Origin: Acetobacteraceae bacterium
GTDB taxonomy: Bacteria; Pseudomonadota; Alphaproteobacteria; Acetobacterales; Acetobacteraceae
Direction of reading: 5' to 3'
Assembly: GCA_003506895.1 (NCBI GenBank)
Contig: DNXO01000014.1
Span: forward strand, 1 to 13,379
Length of the DNA: 13,379 bases
Positions 13,355 through 13,379 of the stretch are shown one piece after another (position 1 is the stretch's first letter; every line of letters begins with the position of its first letter). A model generated the notes under the pieces. It saw only the letters and a program-made list of their open reading frames with translations. It did no database searches and was not told where the DNA came from. The position numbers were made by a program, and so were the translations under genes.

Positions 13355-13379
13355 ATACCAGCGGCCCGCAGGGCCGACT
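13355..13379 (-). repeat. REP-like palindrome, copy 2 (inverted, cut by window end)
   Basis: ATACCAGCGGCCC, loop GCA, then GGGCCGACT, where the window ends; GGTAT would complete it. It matches copy 1 (8814-8842) read on the other strand: the bulged base is here in the right arm (A after CCG) instead of the left. The 6-bp core CGGCCC/GGGCCG is preserved while the loop differs (GCA versus TTCG), as expected of a folded element under structural constraint. It lies about 8 bp upstream of the antitoxin ribosome-binding site. Confidence 0.7.

Noticed and set aside
1..13379. CRISPR arrays, tRNA/rRNA genes, insertion sequences, integron sites
   Set aside because: No spaced direct-repeat arrays, no cloverleaf with CCA end, no transposase or integrase motif was seen.

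Overview
This is a GC-rich proteobacterial chromosome segment. Gene style, the cytochrome bd remnant, the VapBC-type remnant and the dispersed palindrome all fit an alphaproteobacterium, most likely Acetobacteraceae (Gluconacetobacter/Acetobacter-like). That assignment is inference, since the window holds no rRNA or other phylogenetic marker.

Left half (about 470-8795, + strand): one tight five-gene efflux operon. It encodes an OmpR-type response regulator, a membrane histidine kinase (14-nt overlap), an RND inner-membrane permease (18-nt gap), a membrane-fusion protein (16-nt gap) and a NodT-type outer-membrane lipoprotein (ATGA overlap). Together they form a complete tripartite envelope pump with its own two-component sensor. 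The leader has a consensus TATAAT and a TAATTG direct repeat with 20-bp periodicity where a poor -35 box lies, suggesting autoregulated activation. The permease keeps the TM4 Asp pair but has Ala where AcrB has the TM10 proton-relay Lys. The substrate cannot be read from the sequence.

Middle (8796-10010): a convergent intergenic space holds two hairpins. One is a REP-like palindrome with a C(UUCG)G tetraloop. A minus-strand isoprenylcysteine-carboxyl-methyltransferase-like membrane protein follows, then a 40-codon minus-strand piece resembling the C-terminus of cytochrome bd subunit II (cydB), then about 350 bp with no recognisable gene. This stretch looks like a rearrangement scar.

Right half (10011-12676, + strand): a TauE/SafE-type exporter, then a translationally coupled pair, a Tat-exported DsrE-like protein and an orphan ModA-like periplasmic binding protein with no ABC permease or ATPase. 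The exporter plus the periplasmic DsrE/SBP pair is the best candidate here for a little-described system, possibly in envelope sulfur or oxyanion handling.

Right edge (12677-13379): a terminator-like hairpin, then a decayed minus-strand toxin-antitoxin locus. The PIN/VapC frame is cut by one in-frame TAA, although all four acidic residues are still encoded. The antitoxin has ATC where its start should be and an apparent 1-nt shift. A second copy of the REP-like palindrome, in opposite orientation and cut by the window edge, sits about 8 bp upstream of the antitoxin ribosome-binding site. The two inverted copies bracket everything from 8.8 to 13.4 kb.
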